A DNA stretch of 64,000 nt, from the NCBI GenBank assembly GCA_028564705.1, contig JAPXFQ010000494.1, positions 1,736,001 to 1,800,000 on the forward strand, given 5' to 3'. The stretch is from Apricaphanius iberus. Its lineage: Eukaryota; Chordata; Actinopteri; Cyprinodontiformes; Aphaniidae. Under the pieces are notes generated by a model that worked only from the letters and a program-made list of their open reading frames with translations, searched no databases and had not been told where the DNA came from. The position numbers and the translations under genes were made by a program. Each line of letters opens with the position of its first letter. The stretch's first letter is position 1. Of this stretch, positions 35,933-48,420 are shown piece after piece.

Positions 35933-38746
35933 ATGGGAAATGCTTCGGACGCAGGCTCTTTGTTTGTCTCGAGCATCTCGAAGGAGCATGACATCCTCAT
36001 GGGTTCCGTCTACACCTTGTTTTGTGAGTACACACAAAGATCCTAGGTTTGCCATGCTGATATTTCTCCTGACATTTAGTCTTTTCACAAATACTGTTTT
36101 TTTTTTTTTTCTCTAAGGTATACTGTCCCTCTTAGGCAACTGCCTTTTGCTGCTTGTTGCTTTTCACAAGAGATCAACTCTGAAACCAGCAGAGTTTTTC
36201 ATCATTAATCTCTCCATCAGCGACCTCGGGATGACACTCTCTTTGTTTCCGTTGGCAATACCATCTGCCTTTTCGCACAGGTATCCCTTGCATCTGTTTT
36301 GTTTGGTTCAGTAAACGACAGGTTGATTGTAAAGGGACTGACCAAGGCAACTTAGATTACGACTTTTTATGTTTTTTCATTAAAAAGAAAAAAACAAAAA
36401 CTGTCGAGATCGATCATCCGGATGGAATTGATTTTTAGCTGCAGGCCTATCTCCATCTTGTTGCTTCCTGTGTGCAGGTGGCTTTTTGGAGAAATTACCT
36501 GCCAGCTTTATGCCATGTGTGGAGTCCTGTTTGGTCTCTGCAGCCTGACAAACCTCACAGCCCTTTCCTTGGTGTGTTGCCTTAAAGTCTGCTTCCCTAC
36601 CTATGGTGAGGGGATAATTCAACACGCAAAATGTTAGCTCTACTGACGTTATCTCCAATCTCTCCAGCATGAAGAAGAAAAATAACCTTACAGTAACAAA
36701 GTATTTTATTTCTCCTCTTGCAGGAAACAAGTTCTCGCCCTCACACGCCCGCCTCCTGGTGGCTGGGGTTTGGTTCTACGCATCCCTGTTTGCCGTGGGG
36801 CCGTTGTCACAGTGGGGGCGTTATAGCGCTGAACCTTACGGCACGGCCTGCTGCATTGACTGGCACGCACCCAACCAAGAGCTTTTAGCTTTGACATACA
36901 TAGTCTGCCTTTTCGTCTTTTGCTATGCACTGCCCTGCACCATCATCTTCCTTTCCTACAGTTTCATCCTGCTGACCGTGCGGGGGTCGCGTCAGGCGGT
37001 TCAGCAGCATGTGTCACCGCAGACCAAGACCACCAATGCACATGCTCTCATTGTGAAGGTCAGAGGGTGTGACTGTCACTGATGCAGAGGCAACACAGAG
37101 TTCACGGTTTTCTTGTAGGAAGGAATTAAGAATGTGAAAGTTTTTGTTTAAATAACACACTAAAAACTATACTAAACACTTGTTTGTTTTTATGTCATGT
37201 CTTCTACATCTGCAGCATTAAAAGTGACAGAAAAGAGACTGACAAGGGAATCAAACTTTTCTTTTCATACAGTCTTGAACAGTATACATAAATTTGAAAA
37301 TCTTCACATTTTGTCATGTTACAAGTGATTTATGTCCAATATCATTGGTTTCCTGATTATATTGGCTAATATTTACATTAAAATGTAATGTAACTTTTTA
37401 ATTTACTGATATAGCTTTTACACAATGTGTACATATTATATATCAAACTCTTCATCTGCTTCTCCTCTCTCAAAATGTCAAAGTATAAGACGTCTGATGT
37501 AACGTTTTTGAGATGGTTTTATGTCTTTTTTTGAACTTGCTAAAAAAAAAAACTTTGAACATGTGCGTATCTGACATAAACTGTTTCATCACTTGCAGAT
37601 TAACAGAATTGTAAGTGGGATGCCACCTTAGTTTGGAATTATTTTAAAGGGTTTCTGCACATTTTATGACGGTATATATCAGTATGGTTTGGTATCGGTA
37701 ATTATCAGTTGGTCTACATCTTTATATTGGATATCTGTAAAAATACCCATATCAAATATTCCATAGTTACAACCACACACTTCAATATATTTGATTGGAT
37801 TCCAAGTGATACACCAACATGATGTAGGGCATTGCTCTATAGTTGTAAGACAAGAATAGATGATTTCCCAAATTCTTTACAGAAATGTATATTCAGGCCC
37901 CCCATTAATATGATACCCCTAAATATAAACAAAACCAATCAGCTACAGAAGTCATCCAATTACTAAATATTTCAGCCACAGGAAAGTCCTAAGTCCTTTT
38001 GATTTTTGGATTTCTGTTTGGTAAAGGATTTTAGGTCAGTCATCTGATAAGCTAAAAGTTTTTGGTAAAGCCAAAATAAACCAGAAAACAAAGACTTTTG
38101 TTTCTGCTTTGTGTTGGATTATGACATAAAATCCTAATAAAACACACTGCTGTTTGTGGTTGTAACATGACAAAATGTAAAGGAGCTCTAAGGTTTAAAT
38201 GTCTTTGATGCTCCATTTGTTTTCCATCTTTGGTATATGTGTGTGTTTGTGTGTATTTTTCCGCTAATATTGATGTGTTCTCCACAGCTGTCTATAGCAG
38301 TGTGCATAGGTTTTCTGGGAGCCTGGACGCCTTATGCTGTCATAGCGATGTGGGCTGCTTTCGGAGACGCCACCAGTGTCCCTCCTGGTGCGTTTGCCTT
38401 GGCCGCAGTTTTTGCCAAGTCTTCCACTATCTACAACCCTATGGTCTACCTGCTGTGCAAGCCCAACTTCCGCGAGTGTTTATGTAGAGACACGTCTACG
38501 CTGCGACAGATGATCTCCAGAGGGAGTCCACAGCCTCAAGAGCGCTTTAGTTTTACGCCACAGCGCAACAAGGACACGAGTGCCTCCACAAGATTCTCAA
38601 ATGGACAGCGAGACGCCTACGGGGCATGTCTGAATTGCTCTGAGAATACGGCGCCACAAATGACTGCCTGCATTCTGACGGGATCCACCTACACCGAGGT
38701 GACAGTTAGTCAGCTTTCAGCAAAATCAGAAACAGATTTCATCTAA
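35933..38746 (+). CDS. Opsin of the neuropsin (Opn5-like) group, 5 exons
   Basis: A seven-helix light receptor of the membrane that should bind retinal. Exons: 35933-36023, 36118-36280, 36478-36605, 36724-37058, 38288-38746; all introns are GT/AG and the joined frame gives 391 residues without a stop. Landmarks: N3-A-S glycosylation site; N38 and D66 of helices 1 and 2; disulfide cysteines C93 and C170; Y96 at the bovine 113 site; E164 at the bovine 181 counterion site; W144 in helix 4; AWTPY (251-255); retinal lysine K283; NPMVY (289-293). Phrases HRWLFGE, AEPYGTACCIDW and FAKSSTIYNPMVY match the Opn5 family closely. Oddity: the E/DRY triplet is V117-C118-C119 (codons 36572-36580). Fish have opn5 to opn9; I cannot decide which one this is, so no symbol is given. 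Confidence 0.9.
36572..36580 (+). other. E/DRY position reads Val-Cys-Cys
   Basis: Codons GTG TGT TGC sit where opsins carry Glu/Asp-Arg-Tyr at the end of helix 3. The alignment is ungapped: bovine positions 113, 134-136, 161, 181 and 187 all fall at a constant offset of 17 residues. Each codon is one base change from GAG, CGT and TAC. Confidence 0.85.
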
Positions 38747-38920
38747 CAGAGTGACGTTCTGGTTCCATGAATGAGCCAGCTCTGGACACATGCTCGGACA
38801 CAAGAAAATACCTGTTGTAGCCGACTAAATCTGAACACAATGGCAAGTCCACAGGTTTGCGATGAGCTGTCATAGAATATTGAAATACAGAAAAGACAAA
38901 TCTGTGCGGGTCTGAGTCAT
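38747..38920. other. Opsin 3' flank
   Basis: Probable 3' untranslated sequence directly after the TAA stop. No canonical AATAAA is seen before the inserted element at 38,921. Confidence 0.35.
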
Positions 38921-39549
38921 GCCTAGTTTATACTTCTCTGTCTGCAGAGATGCTGAGACACGCGCCACCACAAGCCTTCGAGTAAGAGTTCTCCAAAAGC
39001 CATGCAAGGACGGAGGGAGTGGAGCCACATTTTTTAACCATCTGTTGAACACTACGTAGAGCTCACATCTGTCATTGGTCAGCCCAAGATAATTTCACCA
39101 GAACATTGCTCTAAAGTCTATGTAACCACTAGTCAATGTAGCTTTTGGGCATGAGTTGTTTTATATTCCAGGACCAGTTTTTCTAATAATGTCTTTTGAC
39201 AATTTGAAAACCAGGAGGATTTGAGAACAACTAAAACAGACTGCTGTGTTTGTTTACGTGTGTTTTTAGAGAATTCAAAGAGGTGTACTTCTAGCAAAAA
39301 GCTTTCCAGCTCAATCGAACCTATCTGTCAGCCATTCCTCTTTGAGTGGATGTGCAATTACAAGTTGAAGCTAAAACCAGAGACCACCTGACAGCAGTGG
39401 TAGGAAGACCCAACAGAAAAGGTCTACACCGCCTGCTGTCCTGGTGGGGAATTACTTCGCAACATCGACTCAGTATAAAAGGAAAATATCTCGATCAATA
39501 CATGAGCGTGTGACTGCAAACTTGCTGATGGGGAAGCATAAACTAGGCT
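38921..39549. mobile_element. Inverted-repeat element family C, copy 2
   Basis: Left end GCCTAGTTTATACTTCT; right end GAAGCATAAACTAGGC, its near-exact reverse complement. The inside matches 42,279-42,865 over several blocks (CCCAAGAT.ATTTCACCAGAAC.TTGCTCTA; CTGCTGTCCTGGTGG; AGTATAAAAGGAAAATATC). About 630 bp with no transposase; PIF/Harbinger-like MITEs are a plausible class, not proven. Confidence 0.75.
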
Positions 39550-42278
39550 TTAGTCTGACAGCCTTGCCACAGACTTTTGTGTTTGTCTCAAAGGTTACTT
39601 CACTGTAGGGTTTTTGACAGTTTTATTTTAAAGAGCAGACATTTAACAGGCTTCAAGAACTGTATAAACTAAGACAGTGGTGCAACTGCTGGATCAGGGA
39701 CACTGCTTCTCATGTAAAAACAGAAAACAAAGAGACATGGGAGACTATATGATAAGGAATAAGGTACATGTGCAGCTTTCGAGTTTCTCAACCTAAAATC
39801 AGCACTCTCTGTGTGATTGTTTTGTCCTCATTATAATTATGATCTATTGAAAAAGAAACATGAAATCAAACTAACAGCTGCTGTTCTTTGGTAACAGTGA
39901 GGAAATACACATATCATGATAGTCAGTATTTTATACTAGTTAATCACTGATCATTCATTTTCAGGTAAAGATGCAGCAATCAGACTTCATCACAGTTTTT
40001 CTTTGAAGTCTGAACAGCCGATTAAGATTTTGAGAAATACCCATTTATTTTTTAAAAGCTGCCAAAAAACATAGTTTGCTTTGTGGTTTTGGTGGAAACT
40101 GAAAACAAGTGTTACTGTAGATGTAACCCTGTCTAACCTTGAGGAAATGAAGGAGACTTTGTAGAACATAACGTCCTGTCTTAAATCTCAAGTTCTAAAT
40201 AGTGCATATGCATTTAGATCAAGACTGTGGAATTGATCGTCCTCAGTTGTTTTTATTGTACTGGTTAAATTATGTTTGGAATGACTTCTTTTTCTTATTT
40301 CATTTTTAAGGGTCAGCAGACAGCCTAAGTGTGAATGGGCAGAAATGGTAAGATGATTATGAGCCAAAGTAATCAGAAAGTAAGTTGTGCCACCAGTCTG
40401 AGGTGAGTGAAGCATCTGCATAGTAGTGTAGCATGAGATTTAGCAGTTAAAACCAAAATGATTCATGCCACTAGCTGATTTAACTTTTGGAGTAGTCCAG
40501 CCAGACTTGAATCTGATGGATTATCTGTGAATTGAGAGGAAGATTAGAGTGATGACATGGAGTCCCAGACTTGGATCTCCCCACAAAACATCAATTATTA
40601 AAATACCAGTGGAAACATCTTATATTGTTTTAATATCTTTAGCAAGATACCTGTTTCATTTCAGAAACAAGCAGCCCTGCAGGCAAGGGTGTGAATAATT
40701 TTGGGGGTTTAAGTGTACACAGAGTGTGAGAGCTGCAGGTCCTATGCAGTTACATTTCCAAAACATCTTTGGCAGGTTTAGCTAATGACCAAATTGTTTA
40801 TGGTGCAGTGTCAAAGACATAATGCGGTGACGCAGGAGCGTTACTTTCCTATGGTATTTAAACCAAAGGCAGAACCAGAGTAGTTTAATGAGAGAATAAC
40901 AACTATAACACTTGAAAGAGGAAAATATATAGGGGAGCGTTCTCAGTTCTGATGCATTTAATGAATAGGAAAAAAAGAATGTGACAATTCCGATAGCTGA
41001 TCAGATCCAAATGAAGCAAAATTGGTTGATTCCATTTTTTAACTGGTTAATCTGTACATCTTTACTTTCAGGGTCATTGCGTACAAACTATTTGAAGTAC
41101 ATATATGTTAATCTACTATAAGTGAGATTTTCCACCTACAACAAAATACATGATAACCAGATGTAATTCATAGATTTTTATATTAATATCAGTGCAAATA
41201 ACAGGGATTATATTTTTTTAAACCTGGTTTGCCACATAGCAAACAAACCGAAAAAGACACATTTACCCTAATAATTGCTTACATGTTTTTATTTGATCCT
41301 CGCACATCAGGACAATTATCTGAAATGGAAAACAGATTCCACCGCAGCTCTTTTCATTTTTGTTCTGCTTATCTTTCCTGGCAACTAATGTGAATAGACT
41401 TAAACTGTAATAAATAAGTCTTTAGATACATTTAAATTGGGGAAATGATTATATTTGATGTCCTGCATGCTGTTTCTAAATTTTGGTTTTTGAAAAAATC
41501 ATGAACAGCACTTTGCTAGATTTAAATCTGATATTTTCCTTTTTTCCATGTAGTACAGTGCTGTGTGGTTTTATGTGCATGTAAAGATGATCATAACGAA
41601 TGCTATTATTTACCAAAAAAATAAAATTATATTGCAAAATGTATTTAATAAAAGAAAAGACATTTCAAGTTTTGGTATACTCTTATTTCTCAGAAGAAAA
41701 TGAAAACATTTATGTGAGAAAGTATACACCTGGATACATCTTTTTATTCATTTTATATTTCTAAATTTAATTAAAGGTTTTAAAAATAATGGTAAATATA
41801 TAGAAGCATTTAGATGTCATGGCTTCTGGCTTGTGAAAATAAATCAATGTTTGAAGGCCTCTGTCACCTTATTCATTGCTTAGGAAACTGCTAATTAACT
41901 CAGAGATCTATTTTCTCTTCAAAGAAGTGTTGATAATATAAGAGGCAGCTTTTTTCTTCTAAATTATATTAGAAAAATAAGAGACATAAATGTCCAAAAC
42001 GCAGTGGCGGGTCGTATTTTTTGAGAGAAAGGATTGACCTCGCGTCAGTTTTATGTTCAACATATGCAAATCTGCGTGAAAAACATGAAAATTACCGCTC
42101 AAAATCATTGAAAAGCTCTACTTTCCTAGTTCTAGGAAGTATGCGAACAACAGCGTTCTGGATCAGCTGCAGCTGTCTCACCTTATAGGCAGACCTGTGA
42201 GGACGCTGCTGCAGAAATCAATCTGATTAAGAATAAACACGTTGATGAGTTTTGGCCATACAATTTGGCTCTCTTCAA
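39550..42278. other. Intergenic DNA
   Basis: No gene is supported. The segment 42,120-42,245 (TCTGGATCAGCTGCAGCTGTC and following) resembles part of the 3' untranslated region of a fish LINE. Confidence 0.4.
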
Positions 42279-42964
42279 GCCTAGTTTATACCTCTCCGCC
42301 TGCGGAGTTGCAGAGACTCACAGCGGCATTATCCATTGATGCAAAAGTTCTTTGACAGGCACCCCACAATGAACAAAGTAGAGCCCAACTTTTTAACTAT
42401 CCTTTGTATGCGACGGGGAGAGCACAACTTTGTGATTGGTCAGTCCAACATCAGCCCAAGATCATTTCACCAGAACGTTGCTCTATAGTCAATGTAATCA
42501 GTTGTCAATGCAACCCTGGTAACTAGATACTATATATTACAAGGCCAGTTTATCTAATATGGTCTTTTAGTGATTTTGAACACAAGGAGTATTCAGTGAG
42601 CTCCACTTTTATTAAAACGTTTTCAGTCAAAACTCACTCTCTGTCAGCCATTTCTCCTTGAGGATGTACATTTACAAGCTGAAGTAAATAAAATGTTGTC
42701 GATGCAATGCTAGGCAGACAGACCAGAAAAGATCCACACCCCTGCTGTCCTGGTGGAGATTTGCTTTGCAACACTGTCACACCAACGGAGAAGTATAAAA
42801 GGAAAATATCTATGTCAATATGTGTGTGTGTGCAATCTTGCTGACAGAGAAGCATGAGCTAGGCTCCAGTTTGTTGTTTTGTGCCTGTTGAAGAGCCTTT
42901 GCGTTGTGGGGTAATGGCGATGAATGTCTGCACACCTACGCAGACGCAGAAGCATAAACTGGCT
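42279..42964. mobile_element. Inverted-repeat element family C, copy 3
   Basis: Left end GCCTAGTTTATACCTCTCC. An internal end-like motif AGCATGAGCTAGGCT stops at 42,865; a further 100 bp ends in GAAGCATAAACTGGCTT and matches the fragment at 12,536-12,616. This suggests one longer element or two abutting ones. No coding sequence. Confidence 0.7.
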
Positions 42965-45900
42965 TGAGCCCTACACCTCTTCAGTCAGGTATCTCCTGGC
43001 CGTCCGCCTGCTCATCTGGGGAGGGCCACGCAGACATCCACTCCACCTTCAGGAGCGTATCTTCTGAGCCCCTCGCTCCGGGGCTCCTCCCACCACCCTT
43101 GGATTAATGTTTCTGTTCTCTTTTTCTTTGTTCTCTTGGTAATGTGATATCTGTCCTTAGAGGGAAGGGTCCTGTCAGAGCCAACTCCGTCCTGCTCACT
43201 CCCTATCTAATCAATGTCTGCACCTGTCTCCAAACTTAATCACACCTGACCCTCATTCCTCCTGCATATTTGGACCCTTCAGCTCTTCTCACTCCCCAGT
43301 CGGATCATTGGCTGCTTCCAATGCTGTACCTCCCTCTACTGTCTCCCTCCTGCTCGTTCATGTCAGCCTGGTGTCCTGTCTTGTCATCATCATTGTAGTC
43401 ATTACTAAAGAAACTTGCACCTATGGCTACGTCTTTGTTTGGGTCCATGCTGCATTCTCAGATGCACCTGCACACAATAATCTAGTTTAAGATGCACCTG
43501 TATGGTGAGTATTTCGCTGAGAAGTTTTTGAGATGTTTAAGCATAAATTTAGCTTGAAACATCAAGCCTATTTATCGAGGGAGGCACTCCCTTTCAGAGC
43601 TGGAAAAGTCTTCTTTTTTTTAATGGAAATGTTTCGTTTCAATGTTTTAATGGGAATATCAAAGATATACTGGTCACATCTAGAAAGCCCTGCCCAACGA
43701 AGATAATATGTGCAGGCTTTAGAGAAAAGAAAAGGAAGCGGTGCATAAACGATGTAGAATCTTACAAATAAAAGCTATAAATATGTATAATCAATTTGCT
43801 GAAGGGATCTTCTTCTGCTAGACTTGAGTTAAACAGAAATAAGATAAAAATGCAAACTCCCATCATACCAGACAGCACAAAAAGTCATAAAAGATCGACT
43901 TAGATTACAAGATTACTCTTTATTACTAAGAGAAAATAAGTGGCATACACATTTACTGTCACCTACAAGAGGGGCATATGCAGATCTTAAGACAGAATTT
44001 GAAGATACATTTAATGAAAAATGACTAGTATGTCTCAGATCACTGGTGAATTGTTTAACACCGTTACCTAAATCTAACAAACTCTTGCCTTATGGGAAGA
44101 GTTTCTTTAAACTGAATCATAACTATTCAAATGTAGACTTTTTTTTATTGAAGTTAACTCCTGACAGAGCTAGAGTCAGAGGCTCAAATGAATCAAAATC
44201 AAAAGGAGTTTACATACTTCCATCCTGAAATGATCATCCTCTTTAAAGTCTCTTACATAAACTCAGTCCCCATAGTATCCATGAAGCTCTCTCTAGAAGT
44301 GAATCCAAACTGTGACTTGACGTAGCAAGTGCTATTGTGCAGCTGCACTACCGCAGGCATCCAGTTAACAGGGGAAATTCATTTCACCGTGTTTAATTCT
44401 TAGACGAGGATTGCTGCCTTCAAGGGAAACATTAAATACGGAAGTATGTGTATTTGTGGGATTAAAAAAATCGAGACAGGAGAAACCACTTAGCATTGTT
44501 ATTAGAGTGCCTGCTTTTTCTCTTTAAATCTGTTCTGAAAAATCGTTTTTTATTTCCACCCGATTAATCTTGACATGTTGTAGTATTTATAGTATAAGTA
44601 GTTATTATAATACAATAACTTATCATTAAAAACTATTAACAACAGACAATTAGGCAGCCTAGATTGGATTAATAAAACAGAAAAAATGTATTGCATGATG
44701 TTTTGGTTGCTGTTTAGAGTTTAGTGATGAAAAAACTGTTTAATTAAATTGTAAATGGGTTAGCACACAGAGCACTTTTACACTAATGGTCACACTGACA
44801 TATTTACACATTGGAGATAGACAGCTTGTTAGGTAACTTGCCAGAGATCACCTTGACATTTGGCAGAAGGGAGGCTGGAATTACAGTACATTGGAAAATC
44901 TGAAAATATCTGACATTTTTCCCCCCCAAGGATTATATTTTTATGGTTTCAAATACGTCTTCAAATATTAAAGAATTTGTTTTGTCTCTTGTTATCTCTA
45001 AAACCCTCGCACATACTCACCTACTTGAAGGTGTCAGACACCATTCACCATCCAGAGGATCAATAAAAGGATTAGGTTGTGAACATTCAATTCATTTGTA
45101 AGCAGCAACACAGCTTATCTGCTTTTGAATGGGTTGCAGATGAAAATGATATACAGTAAACAATATTAGAAACTAATGCTCCTCATAAATGAAATGTTAC
45201 TGAGTACTTGCTGCCTAAAGATAGCCATTAACAGAAGCATGTTAGGTAGTCTGGCCATTCTATATTGTCATCTAGGGAAGTTATAATAATAATATAAGTT
45301 AATAATTATTTCTCGCTTGTTTTGGCTCTCTATCCATCCCTAGGAAGGAAGGAATGAAGAAGGAAGGATGTCCTTAAAGAAAATAGTGAATCTAAATTTT
45401 GCACTCCATTTCTAATGTATCTAAATAAATATGAGCTGCACAATCAGTCATAATGAGGTCATAATTGCCCTATTGCAATGTGCAATACATTGTTTGGATG
45501 CAATACGGAGTAGGAAAACATGCTGGATGTGTATAGTAGCTGAGATTCAAAAGTTATATAGTGGTGGGGACACTGTTATAAATGAAAAAGCCAGAGAAAA
45601 GTAGGTCAACCATAATCAGAACATTCACTACGAAATTTTTGCAATTATATCAAAATTTTCCTCATGTTGTGGAGCCCTGTAAGAACAAGGTCACTGGAAC
45701 AGCACCAACAACACTTTATGTTTGTTGAGCTTTTTTTAACAAATTTGTTCAGGAGGAATGAAACAAAGGTTATAGCAGAATCCTACTTGAAATTTAATTA
45801 GAATCCTTAAAAAATCTGGAGTGTAACTGAACTCATTTTCGTGTTATTACATTGACAAATATGTGTTTTGCATTTCCTGGAGTGAATTCAGTACTATTTT

Positions 45901-47091
45901 AATTTGAAGTCGTCTATGTGAAAACCTTTACTTCGTTATCCTCCAGTATTACATCTACTAATGGAGAGCTGCCAATTCCAAGAGCAACAAAAACAGTTGA
46001 GTGCTGTAATAAATCTATTGTCGGCAAATTATTCTTTAGGTTAAATTTTCTGTGTTTTCTCTAAGTTTTGGAGACTTCAAGTTAAATCTGAGTAATAACT
46101 GAGTGAAACATGGATGTTCAAGCAGCTTCCATTTCCCAACAGTCCTACTCCAACAAACAGCTGAAACTAAGAATCTTAAAATATATGCAGCTGTTCTGCT
46201 ATAAATATGAACGGCTTGTGTAGATCTGTAATTATCTTCCTCCCACATGTGTATTCTTTTATATGTATTATCAATGTCATTTTACCCAGAATAATGAAAT
46301 TCTGATTAGTGGTGATATCTATTTGACGCATGTGAGTTAAAAATGTACTATTAGTAAGCAAAAGAAAATCTTACTGACTGAAGCATCCATTTCCATTGTT
46401 ATACCAAAAAGACAAAATAATTCCGTTGATAATCCAAGACAAGTTAACAAGATATATATCGTAAAGATAATACAAATACTGTAAAGGAAAAAATACAATT
46501 CAGCCAACCTACACATTGATGGGTTTTTTTCCCGATCTAGGGCGCCCTCTAGTGAATACAAACATATTAGCAATTACACTGATTGATCACATAAATCTTC
46601 CAAACTGATACCATAGCATCACCGGTGAAATTGTGAAAACGCGGATCTTTCCAGGAATAATTATATTTCTATTCAAAATCTATAAAGCTTTACTGGGAAA
46701 ACACTTATTTATCTTTTGCTAATGGAAAAGAAAATACAAGGTTTTTCTAGTTTCATACTGTTATGAACAGAGGTTTAGGGAGGCATTAGCACAATATAAT
46801 ACTTGATCAAATAGCAAGAAAAGGGGGATAGGAGTGGGGCACACTGTTGCTTGGTGGAATTATAATTCTCTAAATTCAAGAAATTATCATATTAGAAGGA
46901 TGTTTTTGCTTTGACAACAAACACAACATCACACAAATGACTTTTTATATAATCTTGTTTTTCTTCTGTAACAAATTTTCTGCATATAAAGGTACATGAA
47001 CACATATTGTGCTATGCAAGTTTTGAAGCTTCCATTTGTGTGGTAAAAGATGACATTAGTTTATTTGGCATGGTGATGACTGTTTTGATTT
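42965..47091. other. Intergenic DNA
   Basis: No gene is supported. The C/T-rich stretch 43,000-43,500 has the look of a retrotransposon LTR or its remnant (CACCTGACCCTCATTCCTCC, GCATATTTGGACCC), but no matching second repeat or primer site was found. A GGAAGGAA microsatellite occurs at 45,343-45,370. The rest is AT-rich. Confidence 0.35.
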
Positions 47092-47445
47092 AGTCCATCC
47101 ATCCTTTATCTATGCCACGTATCCTTGAAGGGTCTGAGGGGACCCCAGGGGATCCCTATCTCCGGCAGTTATCGGGCGAGAGACAGGGTACACCCTGGAG
47201 CGGTCCCCGGTCCATCAGGTCAACAAAGAGACAGACAGGACAAACCACTATCCACACACACTCCTATGGACAATTTATATTGGCCAATTAATTAATAGGC
47301 ATGTATTTGGACGGTGGGACGAAGCCGGAGTTGCTACCCTGAATGAACCCCCTCAAGCACAGGGAGAACATGCAAACTCCAGGCAGAAAGACCCCAGGCC
47401 ATTTTAGGTTCCAGCAGAGAACAGACAGAATGGATGGATGATCAT
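47092..47445 (+). repeat. Dispersed repeat family D, long copy
   Basis: Edges are CCATCCATCC on the left and GGATGGATG on the right, in inverse relation. Inside are GGGCGAGAGACAGGGTACACC, ACCACTATCCACACACACTC and GGGAGAACATGCAAACTCC, a set of motifs familiar from a very common fish repeat of LINE/SINE type. A partial copy lies at 30,330. Confidence 0.7.
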
Positions 47446-48420
47446 GGCAGTAAGCCAACGTTCTAATATTTCATTTTATATTGCTTGCCAAGAAACGCCC
47501 TAGATTTTGACAGATTGAGAAAAAGTTTTACATTCTGAACAAGAAAAAGAATAGGCACAAGTAAGTCGACATAAATCACAGGCATAAACCATTTGAATTG
47601 TTCAGCGCCAGTTCATTGTAAACTGCAGAAGTTTTGTAAACATCAAGTCCGCCATCTTTGTTCTGATCGACATTCTAATACAGCTATCTGGTTTATGTTT
47701 GTTTTGTTGTTTTTGATTTAAAATGAGCAACAGATACAAAAAAATCAACATTATCGTTTTTTAATTTAGGTTTTAGACACAGGAAAATGTTTTACGGTCG
47801 AAAATTCCCGAAGACCGCCAAAAACCTCTTAACTGTTAGGCTTGCTACTAGTCAAGTGACACTGACACTAAGCATCTAATTTAGTTTTTATATATAACTT
47901 ATTTGTTTCATTAATATAATATCAATCTGCGCTGCATGTTGGTTTTCTTCGCCCAATAACATAACAGTTATATTGTAGTTTTAAGACGCCTCAACTTTGT
48001 GCTCTTTCTGGAGCGGAAATGGTGGTTGCTTAGTAACTAGATACGTATCGTGGTGACATATACGCTTTGTGATTGACAAAAGTCAAAACACGATTTCACT
48101 CAAAGTTTAGGTAAGTCGTAATGGTGATACCGGACAAACTATCACTCACAACGTTTAATTCTTATGTCTAAATTATGTAACATTACATTTTATTTTATTT
48201 TTTCTCGTTGTTCTCATTTGACAACTTAATCTGCCGCCGCCGCCCTATTGTAGCTAACCACGCAGTCACAGCTAAAGTTAGCTGACTTTGACCTGGACCC
48301 AGCTGATACGAAACCATGAATACGTCAACGACGCTGTTTGTTTTCAACTAAATAAACAGTACTAATGCTGACTTATCAAGGTTTTTCTCTCTATTAGGTC
48401 ATATCTATTATTGCCCCACA
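47446..48420 (+). promoter_or_regulatory. Upstream and 5' untranslated region of rad21l1
   Basis: A candidate non-coding first exon ends at 48,110 (CAAAGTTTAG followed by GTAAGT). The second exon starts at 48,398 after a pyrimidine tract and CTATTAG, giving 23 bases of leader before the first ATG. Nearby 48,229-48,245 carries CCGCCGCCGCC. The transcription start cannot be placed. Confidence 0.35.

Noticed and set aside
36669..37082. A single-exon gene of 137 codons
   Set aside because: It is opsin exon 4 with parts of the neighbouring introns; splice sites at 36,724 and 37,058 explain it.
43000..43500. A solo LTR
   Set aside because: The composition is suggestive, but no TG...CA ends, target duplication or second copy could be found.
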